Assembly: GCF_003651225.1 (NCBI RefSeq) | Contig: NZ_RCDB01000001.1 | Coordinates: 62,001-126,000, forward strand | Direction of reading: 5' to 3' | Length of the DNA: 64,000 nucleotides | From: Microbacterium telephonicum | GTDB lineage: Bacteria > Actinomycetota > Actinomycetes > Actinomycetales > Microbacteriaceae | Shown here: one piece after another, positions 1-8,003 of the stretch | How positions within the stretch are numbered: position 1 is the first letter of the stretch | Layout: every line of letters starts with the position of its first letter | Notes under the pieces: generated by a model | Seen by the model: only the letters and a program-made list of their open reading frames with translations | Databases searched by the model: none | What the model was told of the DNA's origin: nothing | Made by a program: the position numbers and the translations under genes

Positions 1-132
1 GTAGGCGGCGGGAAGGCGGTGCGCCGCGGATGCGGGCGTGCCGTATCCGGTGTCGCCCATCCCCAGCGGCGTGAACAGGTCGTCGCGCAGGTGGTCGTCG
101 AGCGGCCTGTCGGTGACCCGCGGGAGGATGGT
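1..132 (-). pseudogene. Serine hydrolase (beta-lactamase family) fragment, partial
   Basis: Read on the minus strand, the first ~130 bases encode a stretch resembling the middle of class C beta-lactamase-like serine hydrolases: a VTDRPLDDHL segment followed by FTPLGMGDTGYGTP, close to the family's PLGM-x-DT-x-F/Y landmark. The reading frame runs off the left edge. Upstream of about position 130 the frame stays open but no longer looks like this family, and it is overlapped by the alkylation-repair gene that starts at 136 on the other strand. I infer that the 5' half with the catalytic SxxK is missing. It could be a pseudogene or a recombination scar; the 3' half lies outside the window. Confidence 0.5.
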
Positions 133-135
133 GCG

Positions 136-612
136 GTGGACTCCCCCGCCGCCGCCTTCATCGACCGCACCCTGCGCGCCGAGGCGTCCGAGTGGCGTAC
201 CTGGGCCGACGGCGACGACTCGGTCGGCGGGATGCGGGTCTACGGGGCCTCGGTCGGGGCGATCCGCGGGACCGTGCGCGATGCCCTGCGCCGTCACCGC
301 GGGCTCGACCACGACGATGTCACCGCTCTCGCGTCGGAACTGTGGGCGCTGCCGGTGTTCGAGCGGCGTTTCGCGGCGATCGTGCTGCTGCAGGGACAGG
401 TGGGAGCGCTCACCGCCAACGACCTGACCCGGATCGAGGGATTCCTGCGTGACGCGCGCATCGCCGCCCTCATCGAACCCCTCGCGACGGACGTCGTGCG
501 GCCCCTCCTCGCACGCCTCGAGGGTGCGGACGCCGAGCGGGCGGGTCGCATCGTGATGCGGTGGGCGCGGGCGGATGCCGACGGGCTGCGGCAGGCGGCG
601 GCCCTGCTGTGA
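136..612 (+). CDS. Shortened AlkD-like DNA alkylation repair protein
   Basis: The 158-residue product resembles the N-terminal two thirds of AlkD-type DNA glycosylases, HEAT-like repeat proteins that excise N3/N7-alkylated purines. Visible landmarks are the LWALPVFERRFAAIVLL helix pair, the TDVVRPLL helix and the RWARADADGLRQAA helix. Family members usually have about 220-240 residues; here a TGA follows AALL, so the last HEAT repeats, including the usual helix rich in basic residues, are absent. The GTG start is chosen because GGGAGG lies eight bases upstream and sequence 5' of it reads as antisense of a hydrolase fragment. The gene may be non-functional. A GNAT gene follows after 50 bases. 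Confidence 0.6.
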   Translation: MDSPAAAFIDRTLRAEASEWRTWADGDDSVGGMRVYGASVGAIRGTVRDALRRHRGLDHDDVTALASELWALPVFERRFAAIVLLQGQVGALTANDLTRIEGFLRDARIAALIEPLATDVVRPLLARLEGADAERAGRIVMRWARADADGLRQAAALL

Positions 613-662
613 GCACCCGGCTCGTTCGGCTCGCGCACAGGCGAGCCTCCTAGGCTGTAACG

Positions 663-1187
663 ATGCCCGAAAACTCCCTGCTGTCCGTCGCGCCCTCGCC
701 TGCTCGCTCCGTCGAGATCGTGGCGGTGCCGCACGACGACCCGCGGGCGGCCGGGCTGCGCGAGGTGCTCGACCTCGACCTCGACGCGCGCTACCGCGGC
801 GCGGAGCCGGAGCCTCCCGCGGTCAGCGCCGCGCGCGCCGATGCCCTGCGCGTGCACCCCGATCAGCTCGTCGCGACCCTGCTGGCCGTCACCGCCGACG
901 GCGAGGCGCTCGGGCACGTGATGCTGCGCCGTCTCGGCGACGAGTGGGAGCTGAAGCGGCTCGTGGTCGCGCCCGAGGCGCGTGGCGCCGGCGTCGGGCG
1001 CCGACTCGTGCAGGCCACCATCGACCTCGCGCGCACGGGCGGTGCCGCGCGCGTGATCCTGCAGACCGGTGCGGCCCAGCCGGAGTCGCTCGCCCTGTAC
1101 CGCTCGTTCGGCTTCACGCCCATCCCGGTGTACGAGCCGTACGTGGCCACGATGCCCACGTCGCTCTGCTTCACCCTGCCCCTCTGA
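663..1187 (+). CDS. GNAT family N-acetyltransferase
   Basis: A 174-residue single-domain acetyltransferase. The acetyl-CoA pyrophosphate loop is seen in VAPEARGAGVGRRLV (about residues 102-116), preceded by the beta-strand that carries the reported catalytic water network in this fold, and followed by SLALYRSFGF, the usual helix-strand near the C-terminus. The substrate cannot be read from sequence. The gene lies alone after the shortened alkylation-repair gene and is followed by three REP-like palindromes that separate it from the converging CNNM gene, so it probably ends a short transcript. Confidence 0.85.
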   Translation: MPENSLLSVAPSPARSVEIVAVPHDDPRAAGLREVLDLDLDARYRGAEPEPPAVSAARADALRVHPDQLVATLLAVTADGEALGHVMLRRLGDEWELKRLVVAPEARGAGVGRRLVQATIDLARTGGAARVILQTGAAQPESLALYRSFGFTPIPVYEPYVATMPTSLCFTLPL

Positions 1188-1191
1188 CCTC

Positions 1192-1342
1192 GGGGCGTTT
1201 CGACTCGTCGCTCCGCTCCTCGCTCAACGACCGGGATGGGGGCACACGCCCACTCCGGTCGTTGAGCGAGCAGAGCGAGTCGACCGGGATGGGGGCACAC
1301 CTCTTCCGGTCGTTGAGCGAGCGGAGCGAGTCGAAACGCCCC
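1192..1342. repeat. Cluster of three type-1 REP-like palindromes
   Basis: Three copies of a roughly 36-base element, core CGGTCGTTGAGCGAGC followed by AGCGAGTCGAAACG. The first (about 1192-1233) faces one way, the other two (1255-1287, 1306-1342) the opposite way. The cluster fills the gap between two convergent genes and probably helps end transcription from both sides. Further copies occur at 27.4 kb and 32.2 kb. Confidence 0.9.
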
Positions 1343-1349
1343 GAACCGC

Positions 1350-2624
1350 TCAGTCCTCCACGGGGGTCGGGGTGACGCGCAGCCCCGCGATGCGGCGGCG
1401 GTCGAGCGCCGTAACCTGCAGGGTCGCGCCGGGCACCTCGACGGTGTCGCCGACACGCGCCAGTCGGCCGAGCTGCTCGGTGACGAACCCGGCGACGGTG
1501 TCGGACGATCCACGCGGCAGCGCGAGCCCCGTCACCTCTTCGAAGTCGCCGAGGTTGAGGCGGCCGTCGACGATGCCGCCGGCGGCATCCGCGTCTTCGG
1601 CGGTGTCGTACTCGTCGAAGATCTCGCCGACGACCTCTTCGACGAGGTCTTCGAGGGTGACGATGCCGTCGGTGCCGCCGTACTCGTCGACGACGACGGC
1701 GATCTGGTGGCCGGCGGCGCGCAGGCGCGTGAGCGTCGGCAGCACCCGCGCCGACGACGGCACATACGAGATCGGGCGCGTCAGCGCCGACAGCGGACGA
1801 TCGGCGTCCTGCGACGCCGCCTCGAACAAGTCGCGCACGTGCACGAACCCGACGATGTCGTCGATCGACTTGTCGGCGACCGGATAGCGCGAGAACGGCA
1901 GTTCGCGCACCTGCGCGACGGCCTCGCCGATCGTGCCGGTCTCATCGAGCGCGACGACCTCGGGGCGCGGGCGCATGACCTCGCTCACCTGCCGCCCGCG
2001 CAGCGACAGCACGTCGTCGAGGATGCGGCGCTCGTCCTCGGGCAGTCCCTGGTGGGTGGCGACGATGTCGCGCACCTCCTCGTCGCTGAGGTCGTCACCG
2101 GTCTTGTGCGGGTCGCCGCCGAGCAGCCGCACGAGGGCGTTCGTCGAGACCGACAGCAGCCAGATCACCGGCTTCATGACCGTCGCGAACCCGTCGAGCA
2201 CGGGCGCGACGGCGTAGGCGAACTGGGCGTTGCGCTGGATGGCGAGGCGCTTGGGCACGAGTTCGCCGAGCACGAGCGACAGGTAGGCGATGACGAGGGT
2301 GAGCACGATCGTCGCGACCGTCAGGGCGGCGGATGCCGGCATCCCCCACGACACGAACAGCGGCGCGACCGAGGGGGCGATCGACGTCGCGCCGTAGGCG
2401 GCCGAGGCGAAGCCCGCGACGGTGACGCCGATCTGCACCGCCGAGAGGAACGTGTTGGGGTTGCGCGCCAGACCGGCGACCTTCTCGCCGCGGCGTCCGC
2501 GCGCGGCGATCGCGTTGATCTGACTCTCGCGCAGGGTCACGAGGGCCATCTCGGTGGCGGCGAACACGCCGCCGATCAGGACGAACGCGATGACGAGCGC
2601 GATGTTCCAGACGAGATCGCCCAT
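1350..2624 (-). CDS. CNNM/CBS-domain membrane protein (CorC/HlyC-type)
   Basis: A 424-residue hemolysin-C/CNNM family protein. The N-terminal membrane domain (about residues 1-190) contains FAATEMALVTLR and the LGELVPKRLA signature of CNNM proteins; a CBS pair follows (about 215-335, with VMRPRPEVVAL and VDEYGGTDGIVTLEDLVEE), then a CorC_HlyC C-terminal domain ending DRRRIAGLRV. Family members move or sense divalent cations, mostly Mg2+. Its ATG overlaps the TerC stop (TGATG), so the two are translationally coupled and share the Mn2+ riboswitch upstream of terC. Metal specificity is inferred from that context. Confidence 0.9.
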   Translation of the reverse strand: MGDLVWNIALVIAFVLIGGVFAATEMALVTLRESQINAIAARGRRGEKVAGLARNPNTFLSAVQIGVTVAGFASAAYGATSIAPSVAPLFVSWGMPASAALTVATIVLTLVIAYLSLVLGELVPKRLAIQRNAQFAYAVAPVLDGFATVMKPVIWLLSVSTNALVRLLGGDPHKTGDDLSDEEVRDIVATHQGLPEDERRILDDVLSLRGRQVSEVMRPRPEVVALDETGTIGEAVAQVRELPFSRYPVADKSIDDIVGFVHVRDLFEAASQDADRPLSALTRPISYVPSSARVLPTLTRLRAAGHQIAVVVDEYGGTDGIVTLEDLVEEVVGEIFDEYDTAEDADAAGGIVDGRLNLGDFEEVTGLALPRGSSDTVAGFVTEQLGRLARVGDTVEVPGATLQVTALDRRRIAGLRVTPTPVED

Positions 2625-3643
2625 CAGCGATGGGCCTCGTCGGCGGCTTCGGCGGTCGCCGCATCCGCCGGACCGACCTGCCCGCGACCACGCGTCTTGA
2701 TCAGGCTCGCGACCGTCGCAACCGCGATCGTGGTGCCGATGAACAGCAACGAGAACCAGATCGGGATCTCGGGCGCCCACAGCATCGGCTCCCCGCCGTT
2801 GATGAACGGCAGCTCGTTGACGTGCATGGCGTGCAGCACGAGCTTCACGCCGATGAAGGCGAGGATGACGGCCAGGCCCTGCGCGAGGTAGACGAGACGC
2901 GCGAGCAGGCCACCGATGAGGAAGTACAGCTGGCGCAGACCCATGAGGGCGAACGCGTTCGCGGTGAACACGATGTACGCCTCCTCGGTCAGGCCGTAGA
3001 TCGCCGGGATCGAGTCGACGGCGAAGATCAGGTCGACGAACCCGATCGCGACGATGACGAGCAGCATCGGGGTGACGAAGCGCCGGCCGTCCTTCTTGAC
3101 CGTCAGCTTGTCGGCGTTGTATTCGTCGCTGACCGGGAGGATGCGGCGGACGAAGCGCATGAAGCGTCCGTCGGCGGGGTTGGAGTCGCCATGGGCGAAC
3201 GCCTGGCGGTAGGCGAGCACGAGCAGCAGCGCGCCGAACAGGTAGAAGATCCACGAGAAGTTCGAGATCAGCGTCGCGCCGACGGCGATGAAGACGCCGC
3301 GCAGGATGAGCGCGATCACGATGCCGATCATCAGCACCTTCTGCTGGTAGATCTTCGGCACCGCGAAGCTCGTCATCACGATGAGGAAGACGAAGAGGTT
3401 GTCGATCGACAGCGCCTTCTCGGTGAGGTAGCCGGCGAAGTATTCGCCGCCGTACGTCCAGCCCGACAACATCCCGACGCCGACGCCGAAGATCAGCGCG
3501 AGGCCGATGTAGAACGCCGACCAGCGTGCCGACTCGCCGATGGTGGGCTCGTGCGGCTTGCGCACGTGCGCGAAGAACTCGTAGACGAAGAAGGCGATCG
3601 TGACGGCGATCGTGATGATCCACACGAGGGGTGTGATGTTCAA
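2624..3643 (-). CDS. TerC family membrane protein (likely Mn2+ exporter)
   Basis: A 339-residue integral membrane protein of the TerC/Alx family with about nine hydrophobic segments. The conserved intramembrane acidic motifs are visible as SIDNLFVFLIVMTSF and FAVDSIPAIYG, and the C-terminal block MGLRQLYFLIGGLL is typical. TerC proteins are associated with manganese efflux and with metalation of secreted enzymes. A yybP-ykoY type riboswitch lies directly upstream, which supports manganese as the signal. The downstream CNNM gene overlaps by one base. ATG start; the leader GGAG lies rather far (about 14 bases) from it. Confidence 0.9.
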   Translation of the reverse strand: MNITPLVWIITIAVTIAFFVYEFFAHVRKPHEPTIGESARWSAFYIGLALIFGVGVGMLSGWTYGGEYFAGYLTEKALSIDNLFVFLIVMTSFAVPKIYQQKVLMIGIVIALILRGVFIAVGATLISNFSWIFYLFGALLLVLAYRQAFAHGDSNPADGRFMRFVRRILPVSDEYNADKLTVKKDGRRFVTPMLLVIVAIGFVDLIFAVDSIPAIYGLTEEAYIVFTANAFALMGLRQLYFLIGGLLARLVYLAQGLAVILAFIGVKLVLHAMHVNELPFINGGEPMLWAPEIPIWFSLLFIGTTIAVATVASLIKTRGRGQVGPADAATAEAADEAHR

Positions 3644-3679
3644 GGAAGACTCCGGGAATGGGCGTTGACTCGGTCAGCG

Positions 3680-3776
3680 CCAAGGTCTCTTCCATCTCCG
3701 GTGCGGAGACCGGGCGCCCGGAGTGCGGCGTTGCACACGTAATGACGAGCTGCCCGTGTCGGAGTACTCCCCTTGG
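3680..3776 (-). ncRNA. yybP-ykoY manganese riboswitch aptamer
   Basis: On the minus strand the leader of terC starts with CCAAGGGGAGTACTCC and ends with GGAAGAGACCTTGG. The outer CCAAGG/CCTTGG ends pair to form P1; GGGGAGTA and GAGACCTT match the two conserved internal-loop segments that dock to bind Mn2+ in this riboswitch class. A strong hairpin, CCGGTCTCCGCACCGGAGA, sits in the second arm. The aptamer ends about 36 bases before the terC ATG, leaving room for an expression platform near the ribosome binding site. The class call comes from the motifs and from the TerC gene it precedes. Confidence 0.85.
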
Positions 3777-3787
3777 ACCCGGCGAGC

Positions 3788-4408
3788 TTACCGTCCGAAG
3801 GTTTCGGATTCCTGTGAATGGATGCCGGCCGCCGGCGGGATCGTCCGACGCATCACGGTCTTGCTCTTGCCGATGTGCCGTTCGAAGGCGAACCCCGCCT
3901 TCTCGAACATCGCGCGCGTGCCGTTGTGGAGGAACGACGACGAGGTGCGCTTGCCCGGCGCGAGCTCGTTGGGGAACGAGACGACCTCGCCGCCGCCGGC
4001 CTGCGCGATGAGGTCGAGCGCCCCGTCGAGGGCTTCGCGTGCAACACCGCGTCGGCGGTGGTCGCGGTCGACGAAGAAGCAGGTGATGCGCCAGGGGCCC
4101 GGACGCCGCTCCTCGGCGTCGTACTGCTTCCGGTGGTAGATGTTGGGCAGCTCGGCCGGGCTGCCGTACTCGCACCACGCGATCGCCGCGTCGCCGTCGA
4201 ACACGAGCGCCGCATGCGCGACGCCCTCCTCGATGAGCCGGCGTTTGAACGTCGGGCCGTCGTGGTCGCGCTTGATCGTCGTCTCGGTGTCACCGTGGAA
4301 GTACGAGCACCAGCATCCGCCCCACACCCCGTTGTGCTTCTGCGCGAGGGCGAGCCAGGCCGGATAGGTCTCGAGCGTGAGCGACTTGATCACGTGGGCC
4401 GTCGTCAT
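3788..4408 (-). CDS. GNAT family N-acetyltransferase
   Basis: A 206-residue acetyltransferase with the CoA-binding loop VDRDHRRRGVAREAL (about residues 119-133). An N-terminal GGCWCSYFHG motif is typical of a GNAT subgroup of unassigned substrate. The stop lies just outside the terC leader, so the gene reads away from its right-hand neighbours and into the riboswitch promoter region. ATG (MTTAHVIKS) is chosen because sequence upstream has no family resemblance. I cannot assign a substrate. Confidence 0.8.
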   Translation of the reverse strand: MTTAHVIKSLTLETYPAWLALAQKHNGVWGGCWCSYFHGDTETTIKRDHDGPTFKRRLIEEGVAHAALVFDGDAAIAWCEYGSPAELPNIYHRKQYDAEERRPGPWRITCFFVDRDHRRRGVAREALDGALDLIAQAGGGEVVSFPNELAPGKRTSSSFLHNGTRAMFEKAGFAFERHIGKSKTVMRRTIPPAAGIHSQESETFGR

Positions 4409-4459
4409 GTCAGCCAGTGTGCGCCGCGGTGCCGCCCGGCGACAGGGGGTTATCGAATC

Positions 4460-4723
4460 ATGCGGGCGCTCGTGACGCCGACCGCGTGCGGGGAAGCACC
4501 GGCCGGCGCCTACGCGACGCTGACCTATCAGAACCACTCGATGCGGGCGAACAAGATGCTGCTCGAATGGGTGGCGGAGCAGGGGCTCGACCTCGATGTC
4601 ACCCCGGCCGCCGAGGGCGACCGATGGGCGGGACGGTTCGAGACCTACCTCACCGATCCCCGTCTCGAGCCGCGCAAGACCCGATGGGTCACGCAGTTGG
4701 CCTTCCGCATCCGCGAGCACTGA
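4460..4723 (+). pseudogene. GyrI-like effector-binding domain remnant
   Basis: An 87-residue product matching only the C-terminal half of GyrI-like small-molecule-binding domains: GAYATLTY, then MLLEWVAEQGLDLD, then RFETYLTDPRLEPRKTRW, the most conserved stretch of that fold. Complete domains are about 150 residues and are often fused to MerR or AraC DNA-binding domains. The first half and any DNA-binding part are missing, and the sequence directly upstream is the promoter region of the divergent GNAT gene. I read it as a truncated remnant, although a short expressed protein from ATG 4460 cannot be excluded. Confidence 0.55.
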
Positions 4724-4843
4724 CCGGCGGCACGGTACGTCGGTGGCGGGCGCGGCGCAAGCCCCGTGCCCGCCGCATCCGCCGTTCGTACGTTGGGATG
4801 ACCGACCCCACCCGGTCGGATCCCGACGAAAAGGAGTCACGCC

Positions 4844-5392
4844 ATGGCACGCATCGACGGAAAGCGCGTCGCCTTCCTACTCACCGACGGCTTCGAGGAC
4901 AGCGAACTCACCTCACCCTGGGAGGCGGCCATCGACGCCGGCGCCGTCGCGACGCTCATCGCTCCGGACGGCGGCGAGGTGACCGGCAAGAACGGCCACA
5001 CCCAGGCCGTCGACCTCACTGCCGATGCTGCCGATGCCGCCGATTTCGACGCCCTCGTGCTTCCCGGCGGTGTGGTGAACGCCGACCATCTGCGGATGGA
5101 TCAGGATGCTGTCGCATTCGCGCGCGGCTTCTTCGAACAGCACAAGCCCGTCGCCGTGATCTGCCACGGCGGATGGATCCTCACCGAAGCCGATGTCGTG
5201 CGCGACCGGCGGATGACGAGCTACCCGAGTCTCGCGACCGATCTGCGCAACGCCGGGGCGAGTTGGGTCGACGAGGAGGTCGTCGTCGACGCCGGCCTCG
5301 TCTCGAGCCGCACGCCCGATGATCTGCCTGCCTTCAACGCGAAGCTCGTCGAGGAGATCGCCGAGGGCGCGCACGCCGATCAGACAGCCTGA
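4844..5392 (+). CDS. DJ-1/PfpI family protein (type 1 glutamine amidotransferase-like)
   Basis: A 182-residue DJ-1/PfpI protein. The nucleophile elbow AVICHGGW places the reactive cysteine at residue 107 with histidine 108; the early acidic residue expected to support it lies in DGFEDSELTSP (residues 15-25). The family includes deglycases, chaperones and proteases that protect against carbonyl or oxidative stress; which activity applies here is not visible. The start has a good AAAAGGAG ribosome binding site about ten bases upstream. It stands alone, flanked by a GyrI-like remnant and a proline-rich small ORF. Confidence 0.9.
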   Translation: MARIDGKRVAFLLTDGFEDSELTSPWEAAIDAGAVATLIAPDGGEVTGKNGHTQAVDLTADAADAADFDALVLPGGVVNADHLRMDQDAVAFARGFFEQHKPVAVICHGGWILTEADVVRDRRMTSYPSLATDLRNAGASWVDEEVVVDAGLVSSRTPDDLPAFNAKLVEEIAEGAHADQTA

Positions 5393-5429
5393 ATCGAAAC
5401 CGACCGACACACCGAAACGGATAGTCGAG

Positions 5430-5615
5430 ATGACACTGTCGTTCCCCGCCGAAAGCCCCGTGCCGGCCCTGACCCCCGACCCGGCACCCGCTCCCACGCC
5501 GGATCCCGGCCCCGCACCGGAACCCGGTCCGCCGCACCCCGACGAACCGCTCGCCCCGAACCCCGTCGAGCCGACACTGCCCTCGACTCCGGAGACGCCC
5601 ACGACGCCGATGTAG
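5430..5615 (+). CDS. Small proline-rich protein, hypothetical
   Basis: A possible 61-residue product made almost entirely of Pro, Ala, Glu, Asp and Thr, with PDPAPAPTPDPGPAPEPG in the middle. No signal peptide, domain or cysteine is visible. It starts 37 bases after the PfpI stop without a clear ribosome binding site. Such acidic proline-rich tails occur in surface or linker regions, but a chance open frame in GC-rich DNA is equally possible. Confidence 0.3.
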   Translation: MTLSFPAESPVPALTPDPAPAPTPDPGPAPEPGPPHPDEPLAPNPVEPTLPSTPETPTTPM

Positions 5616-5755
5616 TCGGCGTCGGTGCGATCACCGGCTGACGCCGGTTCGAGTCACTCCGCCGCGCGGATGACCCCCGTCGCTGATCCAGGGGGCAAGA
5701 TGGGGAGGTCGCGAGTGTGCGAATTCCGTGTCGGCGGCGCGAAGAGAGGTGTGCA

Positions 5756-6118
5756 ATGGCGTTTCGGAGCAAGGAAACCCTGGAGCAGTGGCTCGCAGAG
5801 TTCCAGAGCGCCCGGACGGCAGGCGAGTCCATCCGCGTCGCCGTGCAGGACGGCGAGGGCGGGGCCGACACCGGGCTCATCGTCGTGCCCCTGCACAACT
5901 CGACGGTCTCGGTGTTCATGGAGCCGGTGGAGATCGGCGCCAGCGCATGGCGCATCACCCTTGAGCCGCAACCCGACACGACGATCCTCAACAGCCATCA
6001 GCTGCACGGTATGGCCGTGGAACTCGCCGTCGCCGCCGAACTCTGCGCGTTCCTTGAGGCGAAGTCCGTCGGCCACGAGGAAGACCCCGACGCGTATTCG
6101 CCGGTCTCGGGCGACTGA
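5756..6118 (+). CDS. Conserved-looking hypothetical protein
   Basis: A 120-residue soluble acidic protein, not recognised. It opens with MAFRSKETLEQWLAEFQ, has alternating hydrophobic strands (TGLIVVPLHNSTVSVFMEP, then SAWRITLEPQP) and a helical stretch LHGMAVELAVAAELCAFLE. AGAGAGG about six bases before the ATG is a convincing ribosome binding site and codon use matches its neighbours, so I take it as real. It stands alone between the proline-rich ORF and the nitroreductase remnant. Confidence 0.65.
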   Translation: MAFRSKETLEQWLAEFQSARTAGESIRVAVQDGEGGADTGLIVVPLHNSTVSVFMEPVEIGASAWRITLEPQPDTTILNSHQLHGMAVELAVAAELCAFLEAKSVGHEEDPDAYSPVSGD

Positions 6119-6179
6119 ACCATCTCGCGACGTGACGCCGTAGCGTCCTGCCCGACGCGAGCGTGCCTAGCCTGGAGAG

Positions 6180-6395
6180 ATGAGCACCGTCGACGTCAAC
6201 GCCCTCCTCCGTCCGACTGCTCCTGCAGCACCGCTCGGTGCGCGCGTTCACCGACGACGAGGTCTCCGACGCGACGATCACGGCGATCGTCGCGGCCGCC
6301 CAGTCCGCCGCGAGCTCGTCGAACAACCAGTCCTGGAGCGTCGTCGAGGTGCGCGACCCCGACCGGCGTCGGCGCCTCGTGACGGAGCTACGGCA
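6180..6395 (+). pseudogene. Nitroreductase remnant, frameshifted and 3'-truncated
   Basis: A GGAGAG ribosome binding site precedes ATG 6180, which gives MSTVDVNALLR. The family sequence then continues in a different frame: LLLQHRSVRAFTDDEVSDA, then AAQSAASSSNNQSW and VVEVRDPDRRRRL, the FMN-binding N-terminus of nitroreductases. So there is a frameshift near 6205-6215. After about 70 codons the coding ends at the 3' end of the convergent MFS gene (stop at 6396), so about two thirds of the usual ~200 residues are missing. A deletion that brought the MFS gene next to it would explain this. Confidence 0.75.
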
Positions 6396-8003
6396 TCATG
6401 ACTGCTGCGCAACGCGGCGCAGCCGCACGGCTCCGATGACACCGAGGAGCAGGAAGACGGATGCCACGACGAGCGACCACCGCGTCGCGTCCGCGAAGCC
6501 CTGGGCGAGGGCGCCCACCGCCGCGTCGTCCGATCCACCCGCGCGGAGCTGCGTGATGACCGTGCCCGCCGACTGGCGCGTCGACGCAGCGAGCTCGTCG
6601 GCCGCGGTCCCGGTGATGCTGGCTTCGGCGAGAGCCGCGGGGAGCGTGATGGCGAGCGCGACCGACAGGGCTGCGCCCGCGAACGCCGTCCCGAGGGCCG
6701 AACCGATCTGGCGGACCGTGCTCTGCGTGGCGGATGCCTGCCCCGACACCCCGACCGGCACGTCGCGCAAGACCGTTCCGGTGAGCTGGGCCGACGCGAG
6801 TCCGAGCCCGACGCCGTAGACGACGAGCGGGATCGCCACGACCCACGCGGCGGTGGAGCCGGAGATGAGGAGCACGAGCGCGAGCACGCCCACGAGTTCG
6901 AGCGCCAGACCGATGAGGACCGTTCCGGGAGAGCCGAACCGTGCCGCGAGATGACGCGCGGACGCGCCGGAGAAGAACGCGCCGACGGCCATCGCGGCGA
7001 GGACCAGGCCCGCGCCCATAACGCTCAGTCCGAGCGCGTTGATGAGGTACAGCGGCAGCACAAAGATGATGGCGAACTCGCCGACCGCCACCATCGCCGC
7101 CGTGAGGTTTCCCCACGAGAACGTCGCGAGCGAGAAGAGGCCGAGGTCGAGCAGCGCCGAGCGCTGCACGCGCTCACGATGCCGCTCCCACACGACGAAG
7201 AGCGTGAGCGCGACCGCGGAGAGGGCGAGCGCGACGGGCACGGCCGACACCGCCGCATCCGCCGGCCACACCCAGCCGAACAGCTCCAGGTCGCGCTGCG
7301 GGGTCCACCAGCCGAGATCCGGACCTTCGATCACCGCGAAGACGAGCGCGCCGAACCCGATCGCCGACAGCAGCGCCCCGTCGACATCGGCGCCCGGTCG
7401 CTCACGCCCGCCACGGGTCGCGGGGACGGTGAGCATGCCGGCGACGAAGATCAGCGCGCCGAGGGGCAGGTTCACGAGAAAGATCCAGTGCCACGACGCC
7501 CACTGGGTCAGCGCGCCGCCCGCGAGCGGGCCGACTGCGGCGGCGCCGGAGATGACGGCACCCCACACGCCGAACGCGGCCGCGCGGTACTTTCCGCGGA
7601 ACACGGCGTTCACGGTGGAGAGGGTCGAGGGCATGATCAGCGCGGCGCCGACCGCCTGGACGGCGCGCGCCGCGATGAGCGGCCCTGCGGCATCCGACAT
7701 CGCCGCGAGCAGACTCCCGCCGACGAAGACGACGAGTCCGGCGAGGAAGAGGGTCTTGCGGCCCCACCGGTCGGCGAGTTTGCCGGTCGACAGCAGGAGC
7801 GCCGCGAGTACAACGGCGTAGAGGCTGTTGACCCACTGCGCGTCGGTGAGGTCGAGGCCCAGGTCGGCGATGATGTCGGGCAGGGCGACGCCGACGATCG
7901 TGCCGTCGAGCACGATCAGTCCGAGGCCGATCGACAACACCGCCAGCGCGAACCAGTCGCGGCACGTGGGCGGTGCGTCGATCACGGCGTCGGCGGCGCT
8001 CAC
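6396..8003 (-). CDS. MFS transporter, DHA2 (EmrB/QacA) family
   Basis: A 535-residue major facilitator with about 14 hydrophobic segments, the DHA2 drug:H+ antiporter layout. The cytoplasmic loop motif is seen in GKLADRWGRKTLFLAG and the motif C antiporter region in GAVISGAAAVGPLAGGAL. It likely exports lipophilic compounds; the substrate is unknown. The GTG start overlaps the stop of the upstream DUF2871 gene (GTGA), so the two are coupled. Its 3' end abuts a truncated nitroreductase gene of opposite direction. Confidence 0.92.
   Translation of the reverse strand: MSAADAVIDAPPTCRDWFALAVLSIGLGLIVLDGTIVGVALPDIIADLGLDLTDAQWVNSLYAVVLAALLLSTGKLADRWGRKTLFLAGLVVFVGGSLLAAMSDAAGPLIAARAVQAVGAALIMPSTLSTVNAVFRGKYRAAAFGVWGAVISGAAAVGPLAGGALTQWASWHWIFLVNLPLGALIFVAGMLTVPATRGGRERPGADVDGALLSAIGFGALVFAVIEGPDLGWWTPQRDLELFGWVWPADAAVSAVPVALALSAVALTLFVVWERHRERVQRSALLDLGLFSLATFSWGNLTAAMVAVGEFAIIFVLPLYLINALGLSVMGAGLVLAAMAVGAFFSGASARHLAARFGSPGTVLIGLALELVGVLALVLLISGSTAAWVVAIPLVVYGVGLGLASAQLTGTVLRDVPVGVSGQASATQSTVRQIGSALGTAFAGAALSVALAITLPAALAEASITGTAADELAASTRQSAGTVITQLRAGGSDDAAVGALAQGFADATRWSLVVASVFLLLGVIGAVRLRRVAQQS

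Noticed and set aside
3788..4840. N-terminally extended form of the GNAT protein
   Set aside because: The added ~144 residues are antisense to the GyrI-like remnant and show no domain.
5430..5615. Antifreeze- or collagen-like surface protein
   Set aside because: Proline-rich but very short, no signal peptide, no clear ribosome binding site.
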